The notes: generated by a model not told the origin, from the sequence alone. DNA of 53,530 nt from an uncultured Christiangramia sp. (GCF_913046405.1 NZ_CAJWRQ010000007.1:1-53530), one strand, 5' to 3'; counted from the stretch's first letter, positions 18,507-28,794 are shown. Program-made: numbers and translations.

Positions 18507-21500
18507 TTAATGTTTTTTAATGAACATTTTAGTGGCGACATCATCAAATTCAACATCTGCACCTTCTTCCACCACCTCTGCAAAATCGAGGTTTGCAGTT
18601 AATGTTTCGGTTTTAATATAGGTTATATTATCGTTCACGGCATCCTCGATCATGCCGTCCTTTTGTAGGGTAACATCTATTATATCAGTTACTTCAAAGC
18701 CTGAATCTTTTCGGAGGTTCTGGATCCTGTTTACCAGTTCCCTGGCAACACCTTCCCTTTTCAATTCCTCACTGATACTAACATCCAGAGCCACAGTTAG
18801 ATTACCACTGCTGGCTACTAACCATCCTTCTATATCCTGAGAGCTTATTTCTACCTCAGCGAGTGACAAATTAACCATTTTTTCGTTAATGTTTAATTCG
18901 ATCTCTCCTTCTCTCTCGATCTTTGCGATGTCTTCTGCGGAAAAATTATTCACTGCATTGACAATCAGCTTTATATCCTTACCAAATCTTGGGCCAAGAA
19001 CTCGGAAGTTAGGTTTTACCTGCTTTACCAGAAGTCCTGAAGCATCATCTATAAGCTCGATCTCCTTCACATTTACTTCAGACTTTATGAGGTCTGCAAC
19101 CGCCTCAATTTCATGCTTTTGTGCATCATCAAGTACCGGAATCATTACTCTTTGAAGAGGTTGACGCACTTTGATCATTTCCTTCTTCCGTAGTGAAAGC
19201 ACCAGAGAAGAGATCGTCTGTGCTTTTTCCATTTTGTGCTCCAGGGATTTATCAACAAATTCTGGTTGATAAACCGGGAACTCAGCAATATGTATAGATT
19301 CTGAAGTATCCTTCCCAGTAGCATTATTCAGATCTCTGAAGAGTCTGTCCATAAAGAATGGCGCTACCGGTGCTCCCAGCTTTGCCACAGTCTCCATACA
19401 GGTATATAATGTCTGGTAAGCTGAAATTTTATCCTGCTCGTAATCACCTTTCCAGAAACGTCTTCTGCTTAAACGCACGAACCAGTTACTAAGGTTCTCC
19501 TGAACAAATTCTGAAATAGCACGAGTTGCTTTTGTTGGCTCATATTCAGCATAGAACTTATCTACCTTCTGAATAAGTGTGTGCAGTTCTGATAAAATCC
19601 AGCGATCTATTTCAGGTCTTTTGTCAAGATCTACGTCTGCTTCAGCATACGTAAAACCGTCTATGTTTGCGTACAGTGTAAAGAACGAATAGGTGTTGTA
19701 TAAGGTTCCGAAGAATTTACGCTGAACCTCTCCAATACCTTCAATATCAAATTTTAAATTATCCCATGGATTTGCATTAGAGATCATATACCATCTCGTA
19801 GCATCTGGTCCGTAAACAGCCAGAGTCTCAAATGGGTCTGCTGCATTTCCAAGACGTTTGGACATTTTCTGCCCATTCTTGTCTAGTACAAGTCCGTTAG
19901 AAACAACGTTCTTATAGGCAACATCATCAAAGATCATGGTTGCGATCGCATGCAGCGTATAGAACCATCCACGGGTCTGGTCTACACCTTCAGCAATAAA
20001 ATCTGCCTTACGCCATTCATCTTCGACTTTCTCCTTATTCTCGAATGGATAATGCCACTGTGAGTAAGGCATGGAACCGGAATCAAACCAAACATCGATA
20101 AGGTCTGCTTCACGTTTCATAGGTTTTCCTGAATCTGAAACCAGGGTAATCGTGTCTACCACATTCTTATGAAGATCTACTTTTTCGTAGTTCTCTTCAC
20201 TCATGTCACCAGCTACAAAATCTGAAAATATATCTTTTTCCAGCACTCCGGCCTCAACAGCTTTCGCCATCTCCTCCTTTAATTGCGCTACAGATCCAAT
20301 CACCTTCACATCCTTGCCATCATCGGTTCGCCAGATAGGTAAAGGAATTCCCCAATACCGGCTACGGCTAAGGTTCCAGTCATTTGCATTGGCCAGCCAG
20401 TTTCCAAATCTTCCTTCACCAGTAGACTTTGGCTTCCAGTTGATGTTCTGGTTAAGCTCATGCATTCTGTCCTTGAACTCGGTTACTTTGATAAACCATG
20501 AGTCCAGTGGGTAATATAAAATTGGCTTATCTGTTCTCCAGCAATTTGGGTAGCTGTGAACATATTTTTCAACTTTAAAAGCCCTGTTCTCTTCTTTTAA
20601 TTTAATGGCCAGCTCAACATCTACAGACTTCTCAGGTGCCTGCCCTTCATCATAATATTCATTTTTTACATACTTCCCGGCAAATTCACCTAACTCAGGT
20701 CTGAATTTCCCCTGAAGATCCACCAATGGCACCAAATTACCGTTCTCATCCTTCACAAGAAGTGGCGGTACTTCTGGAGAAGCCTGTTTCGCTACCAAGG
20801 CATCATCTGCCCCAAAAGTTGGAGAAGTGTGTACGATTCCCGTACCATCTTCAGTGGTCACGAAATCTCCCGCGATCACACGGAAAGCATTCTCTGGATT
20901 GTCGTAAGGTTGCGCATAATCCAAAAGCTGCTCGTATTTAATTTCAACAAGGTCTTTTCCTGTAAAACCTTCGCCTATTAAATACGGGATCTTTTTGTCG
21001 CCCTCAGCATAAGCTTTAAGCTCTTCTTCCGAAGAAACCTTAGTGAATTTTTTATCAAATTGTTTTTCAGCCAGATCTTTCGCCACGATGATAGTGATTG
21101 GCTCAAACGTATATTGATTATATGTTTTTACGCTTACATACTGGATCTTAGGTCCAACAGTAAGTGCAGTGTTCGATGGTAAAGTCCAGGGTGTGGTAGT
21201 CCATGCGATCAGGAAAGCTCCTTCCAGGCCAGCGCCAACCGGTGCAGCAGAGGAGTCTGTGATCTTAAACATCGCCGTTACCGTAGTATCAGTAACATCC
21301 TGGTAAGTTCCCGGCTGATTAAGCTCATGAGAACTTAAACCTGTTCCAGCTTTTGGAGAATACGGCTGAATGGTATAGCCCTTGTAAATAAGATCTTTCT
21401 TATATATTTCTGAAAGCAACCACCATACAGTTTCCATGTATTTGGACTTGTATGTGATATATGGATCTGTCATATCGACCCAATAACCCATTTTTTTGGT

Positions 21501-21908
21501 AAGATCGTTCCAGACATCGGTATAACGCATGACGGCATTTTTACAAGCCTCGTTATATTTCTTAACACTAATTTTTGTTCCAATATCCTCTTTGGTGATC
21601 CCAAGCTCTTTTTCCACGCCAAGTTCGATAGGAAGACCATGAGTATCCCAACCTGCTTTACGTTTAACCTGAAACCCTTTTTGAGTTTTGTAACGACAAA
21701 AAATATCTTTGATAGAACGGGCCATCACATGGTGAATACCAGGTAAGCCGTTTGCAGATGGAGGTCCTTCGAAAAAGATGTAAGATTCCTTGCCTTCGCG
21801 AGAACTTATACTCTTTTCGAAAATATCATTCTCTTCCCAGTAATTAAGAATTTCTTCGGCCACTTTAGGCAGGTCAAGACCTTTATATTCAGGGAATTTT
21901 GCACTCAT
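18507..21908 (-). CDS. ileS: isoleucine--tRNA ligase, eukaryote-like (IleS2) type
   Basis: Class Ia aminoacyl-tRNA synthetase, 1133 residues. The HIGH-type motif is GIHH (57-60) after GPPSANGLP, and KMSKR is at 681-685. The editing domain lies between (about 200-430, with WTTTPWTLPSNTAL at 236-249). TRGWFYTLHAIA (645-656) in place of the HRGWF form and the absence of the C-terminal CxxC zinc knuckle put it in the eukaryote-like IleS2 group, known for mupirocin tolerance. That is typical of Bacteroidota chromosomal enzymes rather than a sign of recent transfer. Confidence 0.95.
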   Translation of the reverse strand: MSAKFPEYKGLDLPKVAEEILNYWEENDIFEKSISSREGKESYIFFEGPPSANGLPGIHHVMARSIKDIFCRYKTQKGFQVKRKAGWDTHGLPIELGVEKELGITKEDIGTKISVKKYNEACKNAVMRYTDVWNDLTKKMGYWVDMTDPYITYKSKYMETVWWLLSEIYKKDLIYKGYTIQPYSPKAGTGLSSHELNQPGTYQDVTDTTVTAMFKITDSSAAPVGAGLEGAFLIAWTTTPWTLPSNTALTVGPKIQYVSVKTYNQYTFEPITIIVAKDLAEKQFDKKFTKVSSEEELKAYAEGDKKIPYLIGEGFTGKDLVEIKYEQLLDYAQPYDNPENAFRVIAGDFVTTEDGTGIVHTSPTFGADDALVAKQASPEVPPLLVKDENGNLVPLVDLQGKFRPELGEFAGKYVKNEYYDEGQAPEKSVDVELAIKLKEENRAFKVEKYVHSYPNCWRTDKPILYYPLDSWFIKVTEFKDRMHELNQNINWKPKSTGEGRFGNWLANANDWNLSRSRYWGIPLPIWRTDDGKDVKVIGSVAQLKEEMAKAVEAGVLEKDIFSDFVAGDMSEENYEKVDLHKNVVDTITLVSDSGKPMKREADLIDVWFDSGSMPYSQWHYPFENKEKVEDEWRKADFIAEGVDQTRGWFYTLHAIATMIFDDVAYKNVVSNGLVLDKNGQKMSKRLGNAADPFETLAVYGPDATRWYMISNANPWDNLKFDIEGIGEVQRKFFGTLYNTYSFFTLYANIDGFTYAEADVDLDKRPEIDRWILSELHTLIQKVDKFYAEYEPTKATRAISEFVQENLSNWFVRLSRRRFWKGDYEQDKISAYQTLYTCMETVAKLGAPVAPFFMDRLFRDLNNATGKDTSESIHIAEFPVYQPEFVDKSLEHKMEKAQTISSLVLSLRKKEMIKVRQPLQRVMIPVLDDAQKHEIEAVADLIKSEVNVKEIELIDDASGLLVKQVKPNFRVLGPRFGKDIKLIVNAVNNFSAEDIAKIEREGEIELNINEKMVNLSLAEVEISSQDIEGWLVASSGNLTVALDVSISEELKREGVARELVNRIQNLRKDSGFEVTDIIDVTLQKDGMIEDAVNDNITYIKTETLTANLDFAEVVEEGADVEFDDVATKMFIKKH

Positions 21909-22032
21909 TTTCTCCTATTTTCAAATGATGTGCGAAAATAAGGATTTTTAACAAAAGATGATATGATTCCTCGCTAAAAAACGACCGCTTTTCAGCATCA
22001 GATAATTCTGAATTGGGAAAGTAATGAAGTTG

Positions 22033-24426
22033 CTAAAAATTGTATTTCAGGGCAATGATCAAATTTCTACCTGCCGCAGCAATTCCGGAAGAATAGGTAC
22101 GATAACGCTGATCTGTAATATTTTCCAGTGAAACAGTAGCCAGCCAATTTGGATTGAGCCTGTATTGTCCCGTTAGGTTGAGCGTATACCATGCCGGTGA
22201 ATATGGATTTCCATTGGCATCTGTTGCATATAAATAGGCTTTATCCTGCTCTCCCGGAGCCAGATCTTCAAAGTCAAATTCACCATTGTACTCTGCAAAT
22301 AGGTCAAGTTTTAGTTTTCGCTTGTTCCAGACCAGATGCGTACTGCCAAACATTGGTGCTGCATGTCTCAAGGGCACATATTCCCCACCATCATTTTCTT
22401 CTCCATAGGTATAGCTAAACTGAGAGTTCATACGCAAGGCAACCGAAAAATCTATTTCCAGTCCAGCTTCCAGTCCATAAACATAAGCGTTGGCAGCATT
22501 TTGTATGGCCTGTACACGACTAGGTTCGCCCTGGTAATCGATCTCGGTTACACCATCCAGATCATAATCTCTTCGAACCATCGCATCATCGAGGTACGTA
22601 TAATAAGCGGTTAGCCCAAGACGAAGATTATCGCTGAAATTGAAGTCGGCTCCAGCCTCTGTATTATAGGCATATTCCGACTTCAGGTTTGGATTTGGGA
22701 CGACAACAGACCCAGGTTCAGAATCAAATATTTTACCAATATCATCAATATTAGGAGCACGAAAAGCGGTAGAAAGTCCCAGTCGCCAGCCTACAAAGTG
22801 ATTTTGACGCCAGTTAAGTCCAAGACTTCCGGTAAGTGCCCCAGTACTGATATTTGCTTCCTCAAAAGGAAAATCATAGAAACGATCCTCAAATCTTGCG
22901 TTCACCAGGATATGGTTGTAGCGTAGTCCCGACTGTAACGAAAGGTCCTCACTTATTTTCCACTGGTAACTGGAATACATCGCCATGGATTGCCATTTTG
23001 AGTCATCTGGATACCTGCTTGCCGTATCTCCGGTTTCTCCATTCTGAATATTTCTGAAGGCTCCTTCGGAAGCAACCGAATTAAGTACATATTCGAAACC
23101 GTAGAACAACTTGCTCTCAGACAAAGACTTTTCGAAATCCAGATTTGCTGAATAAGCATCTACATTTTCTTCCGTAGAGAAAAGTAAAGGCTCTCCAAAA
23201 TCCCGATCATTTCTACTCTCACCAAAATACTGATAAGCACCTGTAAACTGAACTTTATCATAAAATTCTGAACGGCTACGGTGATTGATTTTCAAATTTC
23301 CAAGAAACCAGGTTTGCGGACCATAATACCATTCTGCAGCACGTAAAACACCATCTTGCTTGCGGTATAGTCTGTCAAACCTCGGAAAATCGGAAGTCTG
23401 GGAATAAACAATTCCTAGATTAAAATCCCAGTCTTTGGATGGCATATATTTCACCTTTTGCAAGAGGTTGATCTGGTCATATCCTGTTGGCTTTTGAACC
23501 AGCGGATCTGGATTCTCCACCATCACATCGATGCCGTTCTGCCTTTCAGCATAATCAGGTCGCAGATAGTCGTCTGGACCATGTTCTCCCATCTTAAGAT
23601 CTCCAAAATCTGAATAAGTGATCCCGGTTCTAAAAGCCCAGTTTTCACGTCCTACATTCACATCTGCATGTACGGTATTTTCGTTATTTGCCGTGGCAAA
23701 ACGAGTATATATAGAGCCTGAAACAGAAGAGTCACCGGTAAAACTAAAATCTGGCTGCAGTGTATAAAAATTCATCACCCCGCCAATAGCATCACTCCCA
23801 TAAACCATGGAACCAGGACCTAAAATCACTTCTGCTCTTTCAATCGCCAAAGGGTCTATATTAATCACATTTTGCAGGTTGCCACTTCTAAAAATTGCGG
23901 TGTTCATCCTTACGCCGTCAACAGAAATTAGCACACGATTGGTTGCAAAACCGCGGATCATAGGACTTCCCCCACCTAACTGACTTTTTTGCACAAATAC
24001 CTGACCGGTACTTTCTAACAGATCAGCGGAGGTTTGCGGACTATTCAGCAGTACGTCTTCTTTATCAATACTTACTATTTTCTGCGGAATTTCATCTTTC
24101 TGAAGCTGAAATTTTGCTACAGAAAGCACCACCTGATCCAGCTTATTCTGATCTTCCTGAAGATAAACAATCTGGTTTTTAATAGCTGACTTCTTAATTT
24201 TGAATACCTCGTGCGAGATATGTTGAAAAAAAAGTACTTCGGTACTATCGAATTTAGATATATCCGCACGACCTTCAAAATTGCTCAGGCTAGTTTTAGT
24301 CTTTTCAGCATTAAAAATCATGACATTGCTTAAAGGTTCTTCAGTAGCACTATCCAGCACAATAATATCTTGTGAAAACAAATTTATGTTGAAAAGAACA
24401 TAAGAGAGAAATACAAAAATTCGCAT
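22033..24426 (-). CDS. TonB-dependent receptor, hemoglobin/transferrin-type
   Basis: Outer-membrane active transporter, 797 residues. Signal peptide (1-18), a short carboxypeptidase-regulatory-like domain (about 19-95), plug (about 110-215) with GGGSPMIRGFATNRV and ILGPGSMVYGSDAIGG, then the 22-strand barrel ending in an aromatic residue (LIIALKYNF). The plug wording, especially SVDGVRMNTAIFRSGNLQN, is that of haem/hemoglobin-type receptors, so haem iron is the likely cargo, but not proven. Its ATG overlaps the recO stop by one base (TAATG), so it is cotranscribed with recO. Confidence 0.9.
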   Translation of the reverse strand: MRIFVFLSYVLFNINLFSQDIIVLDSATEEPLSNVMIFNAEKTKTSLSNFEGRADISKFDSTEVLFFQHISHEVFKIKKSAIKNQIVYLQEDQNKLDQVVLSVAKFQLQKDEIPQKIVSIDKEDVLLNSPQTSADLLESTGQVFVQKSQLGGGSPMIRGFATNRVLISVDGVRMNTAIFRSGNLQNVINIDPLAIERAEVILGPGSMVYGSDAIGGVMNFYTLQPDFSFTGDSSVSGSIYTRFATANNENTVHADVNVGRENWAFRTGITYSDFGDLKMGEHGPDDYLRPDYAERQNGIDVMVENPDPLVQKPTGYDQINLLQKVKYMPSKDWDFNLGIVYSQTSDFPRFDRLYRKQDGVLRAAEWYYGPQTWFLGNLKINHRSRSEFYDKVQFTGAYQYFGESRNDRDFGEPLLFSTEENVDAYSANLDFEKSLSESKLFYGFEYVLNSVASEGAFRNIQNGETGDTASRYPDDSKWQSMAMYSSYQWKISEDLSLQSGLRYNHILVNARFEDRFYDFPFEEANISTGALTGSLGLNWRQNHFVGWRLGLSTAFRAPNIDDIGKIFDSEPGSVVVPNPNLKSEYAYNTEAGADFNFSDNLRLGLTAYYTYLDDAMVRRDYDLDGVTEIDYQGEPSRVQAIQNAANAYVYGLEAGLEIDFSVALRMNSQFSYTYGEENDGGEYVPLRHAAPMFGSTHLVWNKRKLKLDLFAEYNGEFDFEDLAPGEQDKAYLYATDANGNPYSPAWYTLNLTGQYRLNPNWLATVSLENITDQRYRTYSSGIAAAGRNLIIALKYNF

Positions 24427-25145
24427 TAATTAAAAATTTCGTTAAGAACGGTTAGGGATTTTGGTTTTCTAAAACCTTCGATATGTAATTCGTAGTACAG
24501 CAACAACATTCTTAAAAAGTCAGCACGTTGTTCACCACTCAATTTTACCCGCTGCATATCATTGAAATTCACATTTAAAAATGCCCGCAAAATATCAAGA
24601 TTTTCTCCTTCTACGCAATAATCGTTCGTTTTAACAGGCTCAAAAGTTCCTTCCAATAAATTAAAGAATGGCTGCTCGGTATTTAGGTCATCGGGCTGAA
24701 ATCCTAAAAAACCAGATAATTTCAGCAAAAACATGATATGAAAATTAGCAGTTTTATCATGTAAATCCAACCAGCTAAAAGCGGTTTCTAAAAAGTGATA
24801 CAGCGCGGGATTGGCTTCTTCTTCCCTAATCGCGCTTTTTAAAACTTCTGCAATAAACATCACCAGGCTGGTTTTGATCATATTGGTATACAAGGAGGTA
24901 TAGGTATTGATCACCTTGGTATCTTTTAGGTATTCCAGTGTGCCCTTGTTTTTATGACTGGCGACAATCTCAAGCTGCGTTAATAATTGAAACTGACTTA
25001 CCTTAAACTTTCCTTTCTTCGATTTTAGAATTCCACGTAACATATAAGTACGCAAACCACTTTCTAAAGAATACAAATTAACGATTAGATCTGCCTCTCC
25101 GTATTTCAGCGCACTAATTACAATTGCTTTAGAATTAACTATCAT
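24426..25145 (-). CDS. recO: DNA repair protein RecO
   Basis: Recombination mediator that helps load RecA with RecF/RecR. 239 residues: N-terminal OB-fold (1-80, with SALKYGEADLIVNLYS), then an alpha-helical domain. No zinc-binding cysteine cluster is present, as in many Bacteroidota RecO proteins. Coupled by a one-base overlap to the TonB receptor gene downstream. Confidence 0.93.
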   Translation of the reverse strand: MIVNSKAIVISALKYGEADLIVNLYSLESGLRTYMLRGILKSKKGKFKVSQFQLLTQLEIVASHKNKGTLEYLKDTKVINTYTSLYTNMIKTSLVMFIAEVLKSAIREEEANPALYHFLETAFSWLDLHDKTANFHIMFLLKLSGFLGFQPDDLNTEQPFFNLLEGTFEPVKTNDYCVEGENLDILRAFLNVNFNDMQRVKLSGEQRADFLRMLLLYYELHIEGFRKPKSLTVLNEIFN

Positions 25146-25181
25146 CGAACTTAAAGTATGATTTTGGTGACGGAAGGTATA

Positions 25182-25208
25182 AAAAAAGCCGCTTTTACAA
25201 GCGGCTTT
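25182..25208 (-). terminator. terminator of gdhA
   Basis: A 10-bp stem (25185-25194 with 25199-25208) and a minus-strand run of seven T, 24 bp past the gdhA stop. Confidence 0.88.
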
Positions 25209-25231
25209 ATCTTATTTATGTAGATCAGGAT

Positions 25232-26575
25232 TTATACCACACCTTGAGCTAACATGGCATCGGCCACTTTAACAAAGCCGGCAATATTTGCGCCTTTTAC
25301 GTAATCTACATAACCATCTTCATCACAACCGTATTCCACACATTTTTCATGAATATCGTTCATGATTTCGTGAAGTTTATTATCAACCTCTTCAGAGGTC
25401 CAATTATAACGCAATGAATTTTGTGTCATTTCCAGTCCAGAAGTGGCCACCCCACCCGCGTTAGATGCTTTACCAGGAGAGAATAAAATTTTAGCATCAC
25501 GAAAGACTTCTACTGCCTCTGGTGTACATGGCATGTTTGCTCCTTCTCCAACACACATACAACCGTTCTCTACTAATTTCTTAGCATCAGCTTCTTCTAA
25601 TTCGTTTTGTGTAGCACATGGCAATGCAACATCGCATTTCACTTCCCACGGAGATTTATCTGCGTAAAACTTGGCATCGGTATATTTCTGGGTATACTCA
25701 TTGATCCTGCCTCGTTTTTCGTTCTTAAGCTCCATGATAAATTGAAGTTTGTCTGCATCGATTCCTTCTTCATCATAAATATATCCACCAGAATCAGACA
25801 TGGTTACCACTTTAGCGCCAAGCTCTATTGCTTTTTCTGCAGCGTACTGGGCCACGTTACCAGAACCAGAAATAACCACCGTCTTACCTTGCAGTTTTTC
25901 TCCTTTGGTCTTTAGCATATTCTGGGTAAAATATACGTTACCGTAACCAGTTGCTTCTGGACGAATTAAAGATCCACCGTAAGACAATCCTTTTCCGGTT
26001 AAAATTCCGGTGAATTCGTTTCGTAATCTTTTGTACTGGCCAAACATATACCCAACTTCACGTGCTCCCACTCCAATATCTCCGGCAGGAACATCAGTGT
26101 TATGCCCTATGTGCTTGCTAAGCTCTAGCATAAAACTTTGGCAAAAACGCATTACTTCATTATCCGACTTTCCTTTTGGATCAAAATCTGAACCTCCTTT
26201 ACCTCCACCCATAGGTAAGGTTGTAAGACTATTCTTAAAGGTTTGCTCAAAAGCCAAAAACTTAAGAATACTTAAATTTACCGATGGATGAAAACGCAGA
26301 CCTCCTTTGTATGGTCCGATGGCCGAATTCATTTGTACACGATAACCGCGATTAATCTGAATGTTACCTTCATCGTCTAACCAAGATACTCTGAACATGA
26401 TTACACGCTCTGGCTCTACCATACGCTCTAATAATTTAGCGTTTTGATATTTTTTATTTTGTTCAATAAAAGGTATTATGGTTTCAGCAACTTCATGAAC
26501 CGCTTGTAAAAATTCGGGTTCATTTTGATTTCTTTTAGACACTTTATCCAAGAAATCCTGTATATTTTTTTCCAT
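25232..26575 (-). CDS. gdhA: NADP-specific-type glutamate dehydrogenase
   Basis: Hexameric enzyme joining ammonia and 2-oxoglutarate to form glutamate. Start placed at 26575 (MEKNIQDFLDKV), giving 447 residues, the normal length; the open frame upstream adds a 16-residue non-conserved leader and would begin inside the promoter. Motifs: GPYKGGLRFHPSVN (87-100), catalytic Lys126 in PMGGGKGGSDFDP (121-133), Rossmann GSGNVAQ and SDSGG. A -7 box is seen at 26621-26628. Confidence 0.95.
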   Translation of the reverse strand: MEKNIQDFLDKVSKRNQNEPEFLQAVHEVAETIIPFIEQNKKYQNAKLLERMVEPERVIMFRVSWLDDEGNIQINRGYRVQMNSAIGPYKGGLRFHPSVNLSILKFLAFEQTFKNSLTTLPMGGGKGGSDFDPKGKSDNEVMRFCQSFMLELSKHIGHNTDVPAGDIGVGAREVGYMFGQYKRLRNEFTGILTGKGLSYGGSLIRPEATGYGNVYFTQNMLKTKGEKLQGKTVVISGSGNVAQYAAEKAIELGAKVVTMSDSGGYIYDEEGIDADKLQFIMELKNEKRGRINEYTQKYTDAKFYADKSPWEVKCDVALPCATQNELEEADAKKLVENGCMCVGEGANMPCTPEAVEVFRDAKILFSPGKASNAGGVATSGLEMTQNSLRYNWTSEEVDNKLHEIMNDIHEKCVEYGCDEDGYVDYVKGANIAGFVKVADAMLAQGVV

Positions 26576-26620
26576 AAGGCGTCGCTTAAGTTTGTTTAAA
26601 AAAAATGTTTTTTCGAGGTG

Positions 26621-26628
26621 CAAATATA
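26621..26628 (-). promoter_or_regulatory. -7 promoter box for gdhA
   Basis: TATATTTG on the minus strand, a perfect TAnnTTTG, 46 bp before the chosen gdhA start. No matching -33 TTTG is at the normal spacing. Confidence 0.45.
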
Positions 26629-26743
26629 TGAGATATATAAAAATTATCGATAAAATTTTAGTTTTTCATACAATATTAACTTTCTATTGAATTTCATTAA
26701 AAAAAAGAAAAACTCAATTTAAAAATACCTAATCTTCTTTTTA

Positions 26744-26751
26744 TATATTTG
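26744..26751 (+). promoter_or_regulatory. -7 promoter box for the THC0290_0291-type gene
   Basis: Perfect TATATTTG, 25 bp before the TTG start at 26777. It diverges from the gdhA promoter in a 201-bp very A+T-rich intergenic region. Confidence 0.45.
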
Positions 26752-26776
26752 CCTATAAATCCTTTAAACCCCTGTA

Positions 26777-27535
26777 TTGAAGCGGATTCGTATCATATTT
26801 TTAATCGGTTTTTTATGCATTTCATCTCCTTATTCTTTTGGGCAGGTATTGCACGAAATAGGAGTTACTGCCGGGCCGGCAGCTATTACTTCCGATTATG
26901 GACAACGCGGTGAATTTAGAAACTTTTATTACAACACCGGTTTTGGGGTAGGATTTCAGCATTACATGAATTTTGTATACACCGGGAATAATTACCGCAC
27001 AAGCTATTTTAAAGACTTTTTTAGGGTAAGAACAGAAATAGATTATTTTCATTCTTACTTAAACCATTACGGCCCTATTTCTTACCAAAACAACCCCAGG
27101 GGAGAAATGCTAAGAGCTATGCACGGTGAAACCAATATATTCGAAATAGGTACGCAACTGGAATGGCACTTTACCCAAATTAGGGAGTTTCTGATTTTTT
27201 CAGAACGCTTTTCTCCATATATCACCGCAGGCATACATGCAGTTTACTACATCCCTGATGCGTACAGTGATCTTGGACCCATCGATAATCCTAGAGTCTT
27301 ATTCCCTGCTTTTCAGGGGGGACTTAATTTAGATAGCGGGTTCACCTATAATTTCGTGTTTGGGGGAGGCACGCGCTATCGACTGGGAAGAAATAGTGAT
27401 TTAGTGGCTGAAATTAAATGGCAGTATTATGGCAGTGATTACATTGAAGGCTTAAATGTACAAGGGCCGCAAAATAAATCGAACGACTGGACCATTTGGC
27501 TAAACTTTGGATATATTCACTATCTCAATTTTTAG
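26777..27535 (+). CDS. THC0290_0291 family outer-membrane-like protein
   Basis: A 252-residue exported protein with signal peptide (1-22, ending SPYSFGQ) and an alternating beta pattern ending in aromatic residues (FGYIHYLNF), consistent with a small outer-membrane barrel. The N-terminal text EIGVTAGPAAITSDYG and GFGVGFQHYMNF resembles the flavobacterial family NCBI calls THC0290_0291; function unknown. The start is TTG; no ATG gives a signal peptide. It ends 40 bp from a convergent gene. Confidence 0.72.
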   Translation: MKRIRIIFLIGFLCISSPYSFGQVLHEIGVTAGPAAITSDYGQRGEFRNFYYNTGFGVGFQHYMNFVYTGNNYRTSYFKDFFRVRTEIDYFHSYLNHYGPISYQNNPRGEMLRAMHGETNIFEIGTQLEWHFTQIREFLIFSERFSPYITAGIHAVYYIPDAYSDLGPIDNPRVLFPAFQGGLNLDSGFTYNFVFGGGTRYRLGRNSDLVAEIKWQYYGSDYIEGLNVQGPQNKSNDWTIWLNFGYIHYLNF

Positions 27536-27575
27536 AAAGCTTCTTACAGAATGAATAAAACCATCCTTAGGCAAT

Positions 27576-28196
27576 TCATTCCTGAAATTTATCGAACTCC
27601 TTTATTTTTTGGCCAAAACAGTTATTTACCATCATTTCAAATTGCGGAATATTTTCGATTTTAGTAACATATACCGCACGTGAATCACCGTACTTTAACC
27701 GGATCACCTTCTCATTTACTTCCTTAAGACTTAAGCTACGGTCCCTTTCATCTTTAAACAACACCTGATTTCCTGCACTCAGCATAAAATCCTTTAATTT
27801 AAAATGAATATTTTCGTTCTGGCCGTAAATATCTATAGCCCCTTTAGAAATGTAATAACGCGGAATAGTACCGTCGCAAGGCTCGTAAAGTAAAAACTGA
27901 TCGTTATATTTTTTAATCTCAACCAGTTTAAATATAGAATTTTCATGTTTTCTTACTTCGGAAGTGATCACCGAATCTAATTGCTGATAAAAAACCGAAG
28001 TCTTTGTAGTATCTATAAAAAGTTGATACTTTTTTAAATCTAATGCCGCAGCAGAGGTGCGCTCGGGAATGCTGTCTGATGGAGCCATATAAGGATCCAT
28101 AGATGTTACTTCAGTTTCAACTTTGGTAGAAGTATCGTTTTTACAACTGAAAAAGCTCAAAAAAACAATGAATATAAAAAATATCCTATACCTCAT
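27576..28196 (-). CDS. hypothetical lipoprotein
   Basis: A 206-residue protein when started at 28196 (MRYRIFFIFIVF), with lipobox SFFSC and Cys18. The longer reading to 28262 adds a charged leader before the signal sequence and is less likely. The body has no family I recognise; it has a short Pro-Ser-Thr linker after the lipid site and a folded region with YEPCDGTIPRYYIS. The start overlaps the end of pncA by 11 bp, so it belongs to the pncB-pncA transcript. Confidence 0.7.
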   Translation of the reverse strand: MRYRIFFIFIVFLSFFSCKNDTSTKVETEVTSMDPYMAPSDSIPERTSAAALDLKKYQLFIDTTKTSVFYQQLDSVITSEVRKHENSIFKLVEIKKYNDQFLLYEPCDGTIPRYYISKGAIDIYGQNENIHFKLKDFMLSAGNQVLFKDERDRSLSLKEVNEKVIRLKYGDSRAVYVTKIENIPQFEMMVNNCFGQKIKEFDKFQE

Positions 28197-28788
28197 CTGC
28201 ATATAATATCTTCCCTCCTTTTTCAACAATTCCAGCTTTTGCTTTTTCAAAACCTGTAGCATCTATAGCGCATGTGGCATCTTCAATTAAAAAAGCTGCA
28301 AAACCTTCAGCTAAAGCATCCTTAACACTAAAAGCTACACAAAAATCACCGGCCAGACCGGCAAAATATAGCTCGGTTACTCCTTTTTCTTTTAAATAGC
28401 CACTTAAACCAGTAGATTTTAAATGAGCATTATCATAAAACCCACTGTAACTATCAATTTCAGGATCGGTACCTTTTCTAAAAATCGCTTCGATTTTATT
28501 CAATTTCAGCTTAGGATGAAAATCGGCACCCCTACTACCCTGCACACAATGATCCGGCCACATGACCTGATCGATTCCGTTTAAATCAATTACCTCATAA
28601 AGGTTTTTATGATGGGTGCTGGCAAAACTGGCATGTCCCGCCGGATGCCAGTCCTGGGTAGCAAGCACTAAATCGAATTGATGCTGAATTTTATTAATTA
28701 TTGGTACAATCTTATCGCCATCGGGAACGGCTAAGGCGCCGCCAGGCATAAAATCGTTTTGTACGTCTATAAGAAGTAAAGCCTTCAT
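28186..28788 (-). CDS. pncA: nicotinamidase
   Basis: Hydrolyses nicotinamide to nicotinate for the Preiss-Handler NAD salvage route. 200 residues, isochorismatase fold. Triad Asp8 (LLIDVQNDFMPGG), Lys105 (IFRKGTDPEID) and Cys150 (AGLAGDFCV); metal site Asp46, His48 (QDWHPAGH) and His80 (WPDHC). It follows pncB by 6 bp, which supplies the next enzyme. Confidence 0.95.
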   Translation of the reverse strand: MKALLLIDVQNDFMPGGALAVPDGDKIVPIINKIQHQFDLVLATQDWHPAGHASFASTHHKNLYEVIDLNGIDQVMWPDHCVQGSRGADFHPKLKLNKIEAIFRKGTDPEIDSYSGFYDNAHLKSTGLSGYLKEKGVTELYFAGLAGDFCVAFSVKDALAEGFAAFLIEDATCAIDATGFEKAKAGIVEKGGKILYADEV

Positions 28789-28794
28789 GCCATT

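Noticed and set aside
24300-26600. Possible compositional boundary between the left and right halves
   Set aside because: The right half seems more A+T-rich with longer spacers, but recO-TonB coupling and continuous gene logic across this span give no sharp break; not supportable by eye.
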